Assembly (NCBI RefSeq): GCF_048320135.1
Contig: NZ_CP182947.1
Location: 4,464,001 to 4,528,000 of the forward strand
Source of the DNA: Ideonella_A sakaiensis_A
GTDB taxonomy: Bacteria; Pseudomonadota; Gammaproteobacteria; Burkholderiales; Burkholderiaceae_C
DNA: 64,000 nucleotides
Direction: 5' to 3'
A model generated the notes under the pieces. That model ran no database searches and was not told the origin of the DNA. It was given only the letters and a program-made list of their open reading frames with translations. The translations under genes were made by a program, and so were the position numbers. Below, piece after piece: positions 26,647 through 35,646 of this stretch. Position 1 is the stretch's first letter. Every line of letters begins with the position of its first letter.

Positions 26647-27798
26647 GTGGCCACAGTGAACTCAAACACCGAAATCGAATTGCTTGACGCGCGCAGGCGA
26701 TTGCTTGCGTATGCCGAGTCATATGATGCGGCGCCCGAGACAAATCTCCTGAACGCGATCTGGGAGAAGGCGAAGGAGCTCGGCAAGAGCGCAAGTGGCT
26801 CATGGCTCGGCTACCACGCCAATGTCTACTATGCCGACTTTAGGCCACCGCCGGCCGGCGTTCACTTCGATGTGGACAACGGAACAGCCGGCACGTACTT
26901 CGCTGGCCCTGACCCCGCCTGGGTCGAGCACACTGGTCAGGAAGTGTTCGATCTACTCATTGACGAAGAGGGCAAGGCGGCGCTGGCCGCTGCAGATCGT
27001 CGAGCCGAGGAGGGCTTAGCTCTGCTTACCAGCGTCAGGACAGACGTATCGTCTCTGCTAACGGTCTATCTGAAAACCCACGACGACAAGTTTGCCCGCC
27101 GTATCTCGGAGGAAATTGAAACGGCTAAGGTGCTCGACGCGGCCGATATCACCAACGAGATGTCCCCGAAGCGCCAAGTAATCACCCGAGACATGCGCGC
27201 TGTCCAGCAGGGCACATGGGCACCGCCTCACATCAAAGTTCAAGCAAGAGTCACAGCGGCGCATCAGCCGGCAGCTCATTGTCATGAACTTGCCGAGAAG
27301 CTTGAAAAGTTGGCAGCTCACTTCGCCCGCGTCGCCAGGCTCGATGTCCGGTCCGCTCGCCTCGGTACAAACGTCTTCATTGGCCACGGTCGTTCAGCCG
27401 TCTGGCGGGACCTAAAAGACTTCATTCAAGATCGTCTGCGGCTGCCATGGGATGAATTCAACCGGATACCGGTGGCCGGCATCACAAATATCGCTCGTCT
27501 CTCCGAGATGCTCGACTCAGCTGCTTGCGCTTTTGTGATCATGACCGCAGAAGACGAACTTGCTGATGGCACGGCACAAGCCCGGATGAATGTCATCCAC
27601 GAGGTCGGTCTGTTTCAAGGCCGGCTGGGCTTTACTAAGGCAATTGTGTTGCTCGAAGATGGATGTCAAGAATTCAGCAATATTCAAGGCTTGGGGCAGA
27701 TTCGATTTCCCAAAGGCGCCATTTCGGCAAAGTTTGAGGAGATTAGGCAGGTTCTCGAGCGGGAAGGTGTTATCGAAGGCCTTAAAAATGCACTCTAG
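26647..27798 (+). CDS. Predicted nucleotide-binding protein with C-terminal TIR-like domain
   Basis: About 383 residues from a GTG start directly after the upstream stop (a second GTG at 26656 is possible). Residues 1-235 are of unknown type and probably helical. From about residue 239 the sequence follows the TIR-like family also found in CBASS/Pycsar effectors (PF10137): NVFIGHG, then AFVIMTAEDE, then NVIHEVGLFQGRLGFTKAIV and a final GLGQIRFP. Glu319 in HEVGLFQGRLG is the expected catalytic NADase residue. Such domains degrade NAD or bind nucleotide signals in anti-phage defence. There is no cyclase gene beside it, so the trigger is unknown; the partner may be the 155-aa protein just upstream. 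Confidence 0.8.
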   Translation: MATVNSNTEIELLDARRRLLAYAESYDAAPETNLLNAIWEKAKELGKSASGSWLGYHANVYYADFRPPPAGVHFDVDNGTAGTYFAGPDPAWVEHTGQEVFDLLIDEEGKAALAAADRRAEEGLALLTSVRTDVSSLLTVYLKTHDDKFARRISEEIETAKVLDAADITNEMSPKRQVITRDMRAVQQGTWAPPHIKVQARVTAAHQPAAHCHELAEKLEKLAAHFARVARLDVRSARLGTNVFIGHGRSAVWRDLKDFIQDRLRLPWDEFNRIPVAGITNIARLSEMLDSAACAFVIMTAEDELADGTAQARMNVIHEVGLFQGRLGFTKAIVLLEDGCQEFSNIQGLGQIRFPKGAISAKFEEIRQVLEREGVIEGLKNAL

Positions 27799-27906
27799 CC
27801 TCTTGGTCGAGCCGACAAAGTGGAGCAAGTTGTACTTCACAGCTCACCACGAACGTTGATCGGTAGCTTCAGGGAATCGATTTCGTACTCATCGATGACT
27901 GCAACG

Positions 27907-29530
27907 GGTCGAGGCCGTGTGGAAACTCGGTTTTCCGATCACCTGAGCAGACCAACGCGATGGCCAGGCGGCAATCTCTGAACTTGCCCCGCGCGAAGAA
28001 CTTTTAGGTGAGGGCGGGCGCCCTATGCCCTCATCGCTGCGATCAGCGGCCCAGTGCCGAGGATCTTGATCATCCGCTTTAGGTTGTAGGCCAGAACCTG
28101 CAAGCTCATCTCGGTTTTCACGCGAGGCAGCGTACGGCTCAGGAAATGACTCGATCCCATCCAGGCCTTGAGCGTTCCGAACACATGCTCGACGGTCTGC
28201 CTTCGTTGCTTCATGGCTTCGGGCGCGCGCTCCAGCCGTTCTTGAACGACATCTAGGATGTCGTCGTGCTCCCAGCGGGCGATACGGCGATTCTTGCTCG
28301 TCGTGCACTGTGGCTTCATCGGGCACTGTGGGCAGTCTGACGACCAATACTTGTGCAGGATCTTGCCCCTCTCCTCGGATGTAAACCTGTGGATGGCAAT
28401 CCGCCCGGCCGGGCACCGGTATTCGTCTTTCTCGCCGTCGTAGACGAAATCCCGCTTGTCGAAGAGCCCGTCGGCCAGGTTGTTCGAAGTCATCGGCTTG
28501 GGAACGACTGCGGCCACACCCGAGCGCTCGCACTCCAGGATCTCGTAGCCTTCGTAATACCCGCGATCGGCCAGCGCAATCAGCTTGTCCTCGCCGGTGG
28601 CTGCCTTGGCAAGCTTGGCCATGTTCGCCAGTTGGTCCCTGTCATGGCCAACGTTGGTGACCTCGTGGGCCACGATCAGGTGGTGCTTGGCATCCACGAC
28701 CGTCTGGACGTTGTAGCCCACCACGCCAGTGCCTCGGCCGCTGGTGGCCATCGAGCGTGCATCCGGATCGGTCAACGAGATCTGCCCGTCCTCGGACACC
28801 TTCATTTGCTCACCGATCGCCTCCAGCGCCTTCATCTGCTGCTTGACCTTGGTGATCTTCTCCTTGAGGTGCGCAACTCGGCCAGGCAGAACGGCCGTGG
28901 CATCACGGTCGGCGCGGTCGAGCTCAACCAGGTAGCGCTTGATGCTGCTTTCGAGTTGTTCGATTCGCGCCTGAAGCTTGCGGTCGGTGAAGTTCTTGTC
29001 GCGGCTGTTGACCGCTTTGAACTTGCTGCCATCAATGGCGACGACGCCGTCGGTGAAGAGCTTCATCCGGCGGCAAAGCAGAACGAACTCCTTGCAGACT
29101 TTGCCGATGGCATCACCGTTGTCACGGCGGAAGTCGGCGATGGTCTTGAAGTCCGGCGCCAAGCGCCCGGTCAGCCAGATGAGTTCGAGATTGCGCTGTG
29201 CTTCGGTCTCCAGGCGTCGGCTCGACTGCACACGGTTGAGGTAGCCGTAGACATAGATCTTGAGCAGCGTCGCCGGGCTGTACCCCGGCCGACCCGTCTC
29301 TGCAGGATTGGCACGATCGAAGCCCAGCTTCCTCAGATCTAGTTCGTCGACGAAGACATCGATGACGCGAACCGTGTTGTCCTCATGAATCCAGTCATCC
29401 AGTTGCTCGGGGAAGAGGACGCTCTGCGTTCGGTCTTGGCCTTCGACGTATCGCCCCATCGATCACTCCTGTCGTCGCTACTGGAGATATGACACAACTG
29501 GTGCCGAAGAGTTTCCACACAGCCTCGGCC
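27907..29530. mobile_element. IS1182-type insertion sequence
   Basis: A complete element of about 1.6 kb. Its ends are 22-bp inverted repeats with two mismatches: 27907-27928 (GGTCGAGGCCGTGTGGAAAC plus TC) and the complement at 29509-29530. It carries one full transposase gene. I do not see a convincing target duplication. It separates the TIR-like gene from the ParS-like antitoxin region. Confidence 0.8.
28023..29459 (-). CDS. IS1182-family transposase
   Basis: A 478-residue transposase, intact. The N-terminal block (QLDDWIHEDNTVRVIDVFVD, then GYSPATLLKIYVYGYLNRVQ), the first DDE aspartate in GVVAIDGSKFKAVNSRDKNF, the middle LIALADRGYYEGYEI and the C-terminal VEHVFGTLKAWMGSSHFLSR with the catalytic Glu are those of the IS1182 group. 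Four cysteines in CPQCPMKPQC suggest a zinc finger. It lies inside the inverted repeats and no frameshift is visible, so the element may be active. Confidence 0.93.
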   Translation of the reverse strand: MGRYVEGQDRTQSVLFPEQLDDWIHEDNTVRVIDVFVDELDLRKLGFDRANPAETGRPGYSPATLLKIYVYGYLNRVQSSRRLETEAQRNLELIWLTGRLAPDFKTIADFRRDNGDAIGKVCKEFVLLCRRMKLFTDGVVAIDGSKFKAVNSRDKNFTDRKLQARIEQLESSIKRYLVELDRADRDATAVLPGRVAHLKEKITKVKQQMKALEAIGEQMKVSEDGQISLTDPDARSMATSGRGTGVVGYNVQTVVDAKHHLIVAHEVTNVGHDRDQLANMAKLAKAATGEDKLIALADRGYYEGYEILECERSGVAAVVPKPMTSNNLADGLFDKRDFVYDGEKDEYRCPAGRIAIHRFTSEERGKILHKYWSSDCPQCPMKPQCTTSKNRRIARWEHDDILDVVQERLERAPEAMKQRRQTVEHVFGTLKAWMGSSHFLSRTLPRVKTEMSLQVLAYNLKRMIKILGTGPLIAAMRA

Positions 29531-29726
29531 GATTCGAGTCTGTCGGGCGAACAAGGACCGGTCGTTCAAGGTGCGAGGCCGTGCAGTGGCGTCGCGAGGG
29601 TCAGCTGTCCCCCGCATTGCTGACGCTCATGGGGGCGCCGGCCGCAAAACTGAATGTCGGCTCGATGGCGCTCACGGTGAGTCGGGCCTAGTACGGCGAC
29701 CGGCTCCTCACGCTGCGCAGCTGTCG

Positions 29727-29825
29727 TTAGCAATCGAAGATGGCCCCATCCCGAGTTGGCCACTGGGTGCTCAACTCGACGAAAGTCGGCAGTTCCGCCG
29801 TGCCGTTGACTATGCGCCAACGCAT
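29727..29825 (-). pseudogene. Truncated open frame overlapping the antitoxin stop
   Basis: An ATG overlaps the antitoxin stop (TGATG), the arrangement expected for a coupled toxin gene, but the frame (MRWRIVNGTAELPTFVELST...) closes after 32 codons. The remaining 200 bp up to the IS1182 end hold no toxin that I recognise in any frame. I read this as the leftover start of a partner gene damaged by mutation and IS insertion; this is an inference from position. Confidence 0.35.
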
Positions 29826-30361
29826 CACTGGTACGCCCCGCTGTCGATGGCGCCGATGAGCTGAGTCACGACCTTGAGCCCAGTCGGAGTGCCAATGAGG
29901 TCGGCCGGTTTGCGGCCGCCCAACGCGGGTTGCGGACGCTCGATCCATTGGCCGAGCCAACGGGCGGCGTCGAAGTCCCTCGCTTCGGCTGCAGTCGAGT
30001 TTTCTATGGTTTCCTTGGTGGTGGCCAGTAGCCTTGCCAGACCCAGCGCCGCCTGCCCGCCGGCGCCAGCAATTCGCTCATTCGCTGCTACCTTCCTCGC
30101 CACCGCTGCCTTGGAAATGCCGACGATGTCAAACATTCGCGCCGCCGGTATGTGCATGTGCACCGATAGATCCTGCAGAAACATGGCGTCGATGCCGCGC
30201 CGCTCGAGTTCGATCATCTCCATCGGGGTGGCTGATGCAACGCGCTCGGCGAAGAAGTGGATGCCTTTCGCACGCACGTAGTTGATCAAGATGGTCTCGG
30301 CTCCGGGCCGGACGGTCTTGTTCCGCTTCACAGTGCCAGACGTCGCGGTGATTCTCGCCAT
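29825..30361 (-). CDS. MbcA/ParS/Xre-type antitoxin
   Basis: A 178-residue protein starting MARITATSGTVKRNKTVRPG. The middle part has a helix-turn-helix (HIPAARMFDIVGISKAAVAR) and the C-terminal part is the MbcA/ParS/Xre toxin-binding domain (DUF2384): DAARWLGQWIERPQPALGGR and then ADLIGTPTGLKVVTQLIGAI. Such antitoxins normally neutralise a RES-domain toxin encoded just downstream. Here only a short closed frame follows before the IS1182 element, so the antitoxin appears orphaned. Confidence 0.82.
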   Translation of the reverse strand: MARITATSGTVKRNKTVRPGAETILINYVRAKGIHFFAERVASATPMEMIELERRGIDAMFLQDLSVHMHIPAARMFDIVGISKAAVARKVAANERIAGAGGQAALGLARLLATTKETIENSTAAEARDFDAARWLGQWIERPQPALGGRKPADLIGTPTGLKVVTQLIGAIDSGAYQ

Positions 30362-30603
30362 GGTCGTCACGACCAATATCTTGGGCTCATACCAGCTTCC
30401 TTTTGAAGGTTCGCCAAGGCAATGCCCGTCGCGCGAGCCCTCCAGAGCGAGTCCTCGTATGCAACTCCATTCTGCACACCAGCATCGTGCGGCGCGATCC
30501 CTGAAAGCCACGCCCGCATCATCAGGATGGCACAGTTGGTAACGACGGCAAATGGCCGTGACGAAAACGGTCACTGCCGTCCGCACTTGTTTGCAAGACC
30601 ACG

Positions 30604-30775
30604 TTCTTTAACCCCAACGGTGGTGTCATCGCGCTAGGCCATCCGCTCGGCGCCAGCGGCGTACGGTTGGCGACGACGGCGGTTTACCAGTTGCATCGCA
30701 GCGGCGGGCGCTACGCCTTGTGCACGATATAGCGGTGTGGGCCAGGGCATCGCGCTTGTGCAGGAGCGGGTCTAG
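30604..30775 (+). pseudogene. Thiolase C-terminal remnant
   Basis: The segment reads FFNPNGGVIALGHPLGASGV then RLATTAVYQLHRSGGRYALC, which is the C-terminal catalytic region of acetyl-CoA acyltransferases (His in GHPLGASG). It then hits a TAG; continuing in the neighbouring frame gives GVGQGIALVQERV and a stop, the normal thiolase ending. So it is a fragment of about 55 codons with one frameshift at 30730-30732 and without the N-terminal 85 percent. The active Cys in the final CxG motif region is disrupted. Confidence 0.85.
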
Positions 30776-31053
30776 CAAGAGCCGGTCGAGAGCCGCGAGC
30801 CGGCTCGCGTGTCGCCTCATGGCGCGATAACCCATGGTAATTGACTTCATTACTTGTGATGCGACAGCCTTGAAGGCACTCGCTAGCATGCATTGCATCT
30901 GCACCATTTTCAAGGCGCGCGCAGCGAAAGCAACACTGGACCCGCCACCTGGAGACCAATGCCGATGCAAAAAGAACAGAATCAGTATGTCGAAGGCCAA
31001 TCGCGGGTCGGCTTTCCGGTGCTCCGGCCTCGACGAGTTCGGCGAATGACACT

Positions 31054-32021
31054 GTCGGGCACAGCGGGTACGAGGCCGCCAATGCCTGGCTCGGCCATCT
31101 GAAGGGTGGGCTGGCGCACGCCACCGTCGCTGCTTCCGGCCTGTTTGCGGCGATCTCCGGCAGTTCGATCGCAACCGCCGCGACCATGACCAAGGTGGCG
31201 ATCTCGCCGATGCGCCGGCTCGGCTACCACGACCGCTTGTCGACCGGGGCGGTGGCCTCGGGCGGGGTGCTGGGTGTGCTGATACCGCCCTCGTGCCGTT
31301 GGTGATCTTCGGCCTGCTGACCGATACCGACATCCGCAAACTCTTTATCGCGACCATCATCCCGGGCATCGTGCTGCTGCTGCTGTTCATTGCTGCGGTC
31401 TGGATCACCGTCGCCCTGAATCCAAAGCTCGGCCCGAGCGGCGTGGCCATGCCAATCCGTCAGCGGGTGCGGGCGTTGCGCGGCGTCTGGTCGACCGTGC
31501 GGTTGCTCGTCTTCGTGATGGGCGGCCTGTATGGCGGCAGCTTCACCGCCACCGAATGTGCCGCGATGGGCGCCGTCGGCGCGCTGGTGATCGCGCTGGC
31601 GCGCCGCAAGCTCAGCCTAGCGGGCGTGATCGAGTGTTTGAAGGAAACTGCGTTCACGACAGCGATGATTTTTGCCATCGTGTTCGGCGCGCTTGCGTTC
31701 AGCAATTTCATCACGCTGTCGGGCTTGACCTACGAGCTGGTCAACTGGATCCAGACCAGCGGCCTTTCCGTCACCGGCGTGTTGCTGGCGATGGTCGTGA
31801 TCTACCTCCGGTTCGGCATCTTCGTCGTCATGATGATAGAGATCGACATGTTGTCGCCACCGGTTGACATGAACGTATTCACCGTCAAGACGCTGCTGCC
31901 CGAGGTGAAGCTGTCGACCATCTTCCGCGGTGTGATGCCGTTCATCGCCGCCAACATGGTTGCGGTCGGGTTGATCATCGCCTGGCCGCAGATCGTGCTG
32001 GCGCCGCTGCGCTGGTTTTGA
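31054..32021 (+). pseudogene. TRAP transporter large permease (DctM) remnant, frameshifted
   Basis: From about 31054 the sequence encodes GHSGYEAANAWLGHLKGG and continues through FAAISGSSIATAATMTKVAI, typical of TRAP DctM subunits. At about 31290 one base is missing in the expected LIPPSVPLVIFG, so the first frame stops at 31305 while the second carries PLVIFGLLTDTDIRKLFIAT to the normal C-terminus MVAVGLIIAWPQIVLAPLRW. The N-terminal quarter of the protein is absent. A 242-aa ATG-started frame at 31293 exists but would lack the conserved core. A broken transporter gene. Confidence 0.85.
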
Positions 32022-32185
32022 CGAATCCGTCAGGGTGGCGCAGCAGCGCGCTCTCGATCACCTGTGCGAAAAGGTTGGTGGCAGGCAATGATGGCAACGG
32101 CGGTCGGTGAGCCCGACGGCTATGCCGGTGACCTGCCGGTGGCCTGGACTTACCCCGTTTCCACGGACAGGTATCGGCTTGATTC

Positions 32186-33154
32186 TCAAGCCGGGCTTGC
32201 GTGCTTGGTGAGCACAGGTGCAGGGTTATCCACCGGCGGCGTGGCGCATGCCACGCTGGCGCCGACGGTGGGTAACCCGTGTTGGGTGCACGACGGTCGA
32301 GTGCCTCGGTCGATCTGATGTTTCCTCTCAAAGTTGGCGGGCGACAGGTAGCCGATTCCAGAATGCCGGCGGCGAGGGTTGTACCAACCTTCGATGTACG
32401 TGAACAGCGCGGTGCGGGCCTCCGCCTTCGTCTTGAAGCTGCGCCGGTCGATCAGCTCGCATTCGAGGGTGGCGAAGAAGCTCTCGGCCATGGCGTTGTC
32501 GTACGCATCGCCCACGCTGCCCATCGACGGGCGAACGCCGAACTCGGCGCAGCGCTTGCCGAAGGCAACGCTTGTGTATTGACTGCCCTGATCGCTGTGA
32601 TGGATCACCCCGTCCGGCTTACGCTGGCCGATTGCCATGTTCAAGGCCGCGAGCACCAGTTCGGCGGTCATGCGTTCGCCGATCGACCAACCCACCACGC
32701 GGCGGCTCCACACATCCAGAACGACCGCCAAGTAGATGAATCCTGCCCAGGTCGGCACATAGGTCATATCTGCGACCCAGAGCTGATTGGCCGTCTCGGC
32801 CTTGAACGTGCGATTGACGAGATCTGGCGCCGGGCGCTGCTTGTCGTCGCGTTGCGTCGTGACCGTGAAGGCTCGCCGCCTGCTGACGCCTCGCAAGTCG
32901 GCCGCTCGCATCAGCCGCGCAATGCGCTTGCCGCCAACGCGTATTCCGTGCTCTGCCAATTCGAATCGAATGCGCGGCATACCGTAGGTCGCATCCGACT
33001 CGGCATGGATCGTTCGAATGCGTTCGCTGAGCACCGCATCGTCCATCGCCCGTCGCGAGGGTGGTCGATGCAACCAGTCATAAAAACCGCTGTGCGAGAC
33101 ACCGAGCACGCGGCACATCTTGCGCACGGGAAAGACGGCCTGGTTCGCGTTCAT
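32186..33154 (-). CDS. IS3-family transposase OrfB
   Basis: A 322-residue DDE integrase-core protein. An N-terminal HTH_21 part (VRKMCRVLGVSHSGFYDWLH) is followed by the catalytic Asp in QLWVADMTYVPTWAGFIYLA, the second Asp in GVIHHSDQGSQYTS and the Glu in NAMAESFFATLECELID. Its ATG overlaps the orfA stop as ATGA; full transposase would be made by frameshifting or coupling. The last 30 codons run into the terminal inverted repeat. It appears intact. Confidence 0.93.
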   Translation of the reverse strand: MNANQAVFPVRKMCRVLGVSHSGFYDWLHRPPSRRAMDDAVLSERIRTIHAESDATYGMPRIRFELAEHGIRVGGKRIARLMRAADLRGVSRRRAFTVTTQRDDKQRPAPDLVNRTFKAETANQLWVADMTYVPTWAGFIYLAVVLDVWSRRVVGWSIGERMTAELVLAALNMAIGQRKPDGVIHHSDQGSQYTSVAFGKRCAEFGVRPSMGSVGDAYDNAMAESFFATLECELIDRRSFKTKAEARTALFTYIEGWYNPRRRHSGIGYLSPANFERKHQIDRGTRPSCTQHGLPTVGASVACATPPVDNPAPVLTKHASPA

Positions 33155-33474
33155 GAGTTCGAAGACGGTGTGAACGTCTTGTCGCCCTTCGCGGCGAACC
33201 AGGCCGTAGCCTTTGCCAAGATGTCGCGCTCCATCTGGACTTGGCGCAACTGGCGGCGCAGGCGAGCGAGCTCTTCACGTTCGGCATTGCTCAGTGCCTG
33301 CGAGTTCGGCTTGGTGCGCGCCTCGCTACTGCCAGCAAGGCCGACCCAGTTGGTGATGGTCTGCGCGGTGACGCCGAACTCGCGCGCCAGTTCAGCAGGC
33401 GAGCGGCCGGCGAGAACCAGCTCAATCATTTGTTGCCGAAATTCGGCAGGGTACGGAGGTCGGGTTCGGGCCAT
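33151..33474 (-). CDS. IS3-family transposase OrfA
   Basis: A 107-residue protein with a helix-turn-helix (PAEFRQQMIELVLAGRSPAE, then LAREFGVTAQTITNWV) and a leucine-zipper-like helix (EREELARLRRQLRQVQMERD). It matches the OrfA proteins that bind IS3-family ends. It overlaps orfB by four bases and starts 27 bp inside the right inverted repeat. Confidence 0.9.
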   Translation of the reverse strand: MARTRPPYPAEFRQQMIELVLAGRSPAELAREFGVTAQTITNWVGLAGSSEARTKPNSQALSNAEREELARLRRQLRQVQMERDILAKATAWFAAKGDKTFTPSSNS

Positions 33475-33818
33475 GGCGGACTCCTTGTCTTCGCAGATTA
33501 AGGTGTCCGTGAAAGCGGGGCAACTTCAACCTTCGCGTCGCTGAAGCCGGGTCCTACAGCGGATGGTGCCGAAATTGCGGGCTTCGCGGCCCGCACATTG
33601 CTTGCCGAGCGGTGCCGGCGGTGCCGAAACGCAAACCCGGTCGAGCGGCATGGTCGATCCTGGCTCATCGATACTGGCCTTGATGGTGCACCTACATGTC
33701 ACGACTTCTTTCGACGGTGTCGGACGATCCGGCTGATTCAAGCATTCATCGATCAACCTGATAGGGCATTTTGGCATTTGCGCAAGACGCCTTGTCGGAG
33801 AGGGGGCTATCCGTTCCT

Positions 33819-34673
33819 TTATCCCGGGGAGCACCCCTTGCCTTTGAGTGCCGGTCCGGGATGGAGTTTGATTGTCTTGCATGCTTCAACTACCAATTCA
33901 ATGCTCTCCGCGGTCAATGCCCCCACAAAAATGAGCTTTGATCTTGCGCCTAGGTGAAGATGTCCGACGATTCCTCCTCCTTCCGATTTCAGTTCTTTTG
34001 GCTCCGCGGGAATTAGTTCATCGCATCGCATCGTAATATATTCTGAGATATTTTTTGCTGATGCCTTTCCCGAATCTTCAGTTGCAACGTCCAGTCGGAT
34101 TGCCAACTCGCCTTTGGAAAGATCCCCCTCTGCTTTTCCTTGAAAGAACCTGTGAAGATGCGAAACTTCGCTGTATGGGATTCTCGTGGGACATCCGAAC
34201 GCATTGAGAACCCGAGGTGGCAAGCTCGCGCACTGAATTGCACGGGTAATATCCGATGCTGGCGCATGCAAAGCTTTAGCTAATTCACCTTTGTTTTTGA
34301 ATAAACTCAACACAGATCTGTAGGCTTGCCCTTGCTCGAAGGGGCTGAGTTCGTTCCGGCAGGTGTTTTCCCGTAGCATATTCAAAGCTGCGTTTTCATC
34401 GGAGAGGTTTTCGATTATTACAGCGCGAACTGGCAATTGGAGTTCTCTGCACGCCCGAAGGCGCCGCGCGCCGCATACCAGTTCGTACTTGATGTGCTCT
34501 GATGCATCACCTGCCACTGATCGGACTGTAATCGCCACGCTATTCCCCATCGAGGCGTTGATGCTATTCTTGAGATCTTGATAGCAGCTGTCGCTAAAGG
34601 AGGTTTCGTGCCGATGGTACCATCGCTGCCGGACGCTCGATGGATTAATAACTTCAACTGTAGATTCTTGCAT
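33819..34673 (-). CDS. ParB-like partition/DNA-binding protein
   Basis: A 284-residue protein of the ParB/Spo0J family. The N-terminal ParB box is seen as KYELVCGARRLRACRELQLP, followed by the second motif LNMLRENTCRNELSPFEQGQ and a helix-turn-helix region (NKGELAKALHAPASDITRAI). No parA is adjacent. With the KfrA-like gene and the integrase it forms a module typical of plasmid-like or integrated islands. Base composition is visibly lower in GC than the flanks, a sign of transfer. Its 5' end overlaps the 3' end of the KfrA-like frame by 256 bp. Confidence 0.85.
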   Translation of the reverse strand: MQESTVEVINPSSVRQRWYHRHETSFSDSCYQDLKNSINASMGNSVAITVRSVAGDASEHIKYELVCGARRLRACRELQLPVRAVIIENLSDENAALNMLRENTCRNELSPFEQGQAYRSVLSLFKNKGELAKALHAPASDITRAIQCASLPPRVLNAFGCPTRIPYSEVSHLHRFFQGKAEGDLSKGELAIRLDVATEDSGKASAKNISEYITMRCDELIPAEPKELKSEGGGIVGHLHLGARSKLIFVGALTAESIELVVEACKTIKLHPGPALKGKGCSPG

Positions 34674-35551
34674 ATATATTGATCGGCGTTAAACTGCCGA
34701 TACGGAGGTTGGAGAAAGAAACTGCCGAACCAGGCGAGGCAATAGGGGTCCTCCGAGGATGGAAGTGCCTCATATTTGCCCATCTCGCCTGAGGGTCGGT
34801 ACGAAGCGATGGTGATGGCTTCGAGTTCTCTGATGCGATCCTGCGCCACCGTTTCACGGTGATGGCTGTCGCTCAGTCGATCCGCTAATCCCTGCCGAAT
34901 CGCTTTTTCTACGGAAATATCGTTTTCTGCGGCATGCAGTTCGTCGCGCATTTTTTCCATTGACAATTTCATGTCGCAGAGTTCCTGCTGCATCCTGCTT
35001 CTTTCTGCCTTCCAGATATCCTCGGAGAGTTGCGACCGGATCAGATCGGACATGGTCGATCGGCATTTCGCCTGGTTGCTGAGGAGTTCTGATCTGAGTC
35101 GGTCGATTTCATGATCTTTCGTGTGAAGCATTCCGTTGGCGGCTTCAATCTGCATGGCTGATTTGTTAGTTTTTTCGATCAGCATGGCGACCTCTTCTCC
35201 TTTAAAGGCGAGTTCTTGGGCCGCTCCCTTCAAATCTTCTGCAAATGCGTCGCGCTCGAACCTCATCTGGTCTGCAGCCTCGTTGCAGGCCATTTTCAAG
35301 GTCTTAAGTGCAGATTCAATGACCGCCGGTGAAAAATCCCTGGGCGTCAATGCTTTGCGGGCTTTCCACCGCTCCAGCGCCGGAATGATCACATCGCGCG
35401 TGCCCCGACCGAGGATTGCTCGCACATTTGCGAAGGTGGGAATCGCGTCCTTTCCACTGCAAGTTGTTGCGACGTGATCCGCCGCAGCGTGAATCTCTTC
35501 TTCTGAAACCGACGGCTTCCGTCCCCTTGTTTCAATTCGTTCTTCGTGCAT
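34418..35551 (-). CDS. KfrA-like plasmid DNA-binding coiled-coil protein
   Basis: A 377-residue frame. Residues 1-110 match the KfrA N-terminal DNA-binding domain (RGRKPSVSEEEIHAAADHVA, then PTFANVRAILGRGTRDVIIP), followed by a long heptad-rich coiled coil up to about residue 250. The last 85 codons overlap the ParB gene in another frame and look like random translation (for example NWYAARGAFGRAENSNCQFA). The authentic stop has probably been lost by a small indel near 34680-34800, or the overlap is tolerated. KfrA proteins act in plasmid partition and autoregulation. Confidence 0.78.
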   Translation of the reverse strand: MHEERIETRGRKPSVSEEEIHAAADHVATTCSGKDAIPTFANVRAILGRGTRDVIIPALERWKARKALTPRDFSPAVIESALKTLKMACNEAADQMRFERDAFAEDLKGAAQELAFKGEEVAMLIEKTNKSAMQIEAANGMLHTKDHEIDRLRSELLSNQAKCRSTMSDLIRSQLSEDIWKAERSRMQQELCDMKLSMEKMRDELHAAENDISVEKAIRQGLADRLSDSHHRETVAQDRIRELEAITIASYRPSGEMGKYEALPSSEDPYCLAWFGSFFLQPPYRQFNADQYICKNLQLKLLIHRASGSDGTIGTKPPLATAAIKISRIASTPRWGIAWRLQSDQWQVMHQSTSSTNWYAARGAFGRAENSNCQFAL

Positions 35552-35646
35552 GCTCTGCCTTTCTGGGAGTCACTCAAGTTGTCTTGGATGGGAGGCTTTT
35601 TCGGAACTATTTCGAAATTGCTTTCCGAAATGGTGATGGAAACGTG

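Larger units (their letters stand above)
32145..33528. mobile_element. IS3-family insertion sequence
   Basis: An element of about 1.4 kb with imperfect 28-bp inverted ends at 32145-32172 and 33501-33528 (shared core CCCCG...CACGGACA on the left strand and its complement on the right). It contains overlapping orfA and orfB. It lies 124 bp after the TRAP remnant. No target duplication is obvious. Confidence 0.78.

Noticed and set aside
29531..29825. RES-type toxin gene downstream of the ParS-like antitoxin
   Set aside because: No frame in this stretch shows the RES motif or length; only a 32-codon frame remains.
33529..33818. Gene between IS3 and ParB (frames at 33526-33957)
   Set aside because: Frames are short, overlap antisense to ParB and have no protein character.
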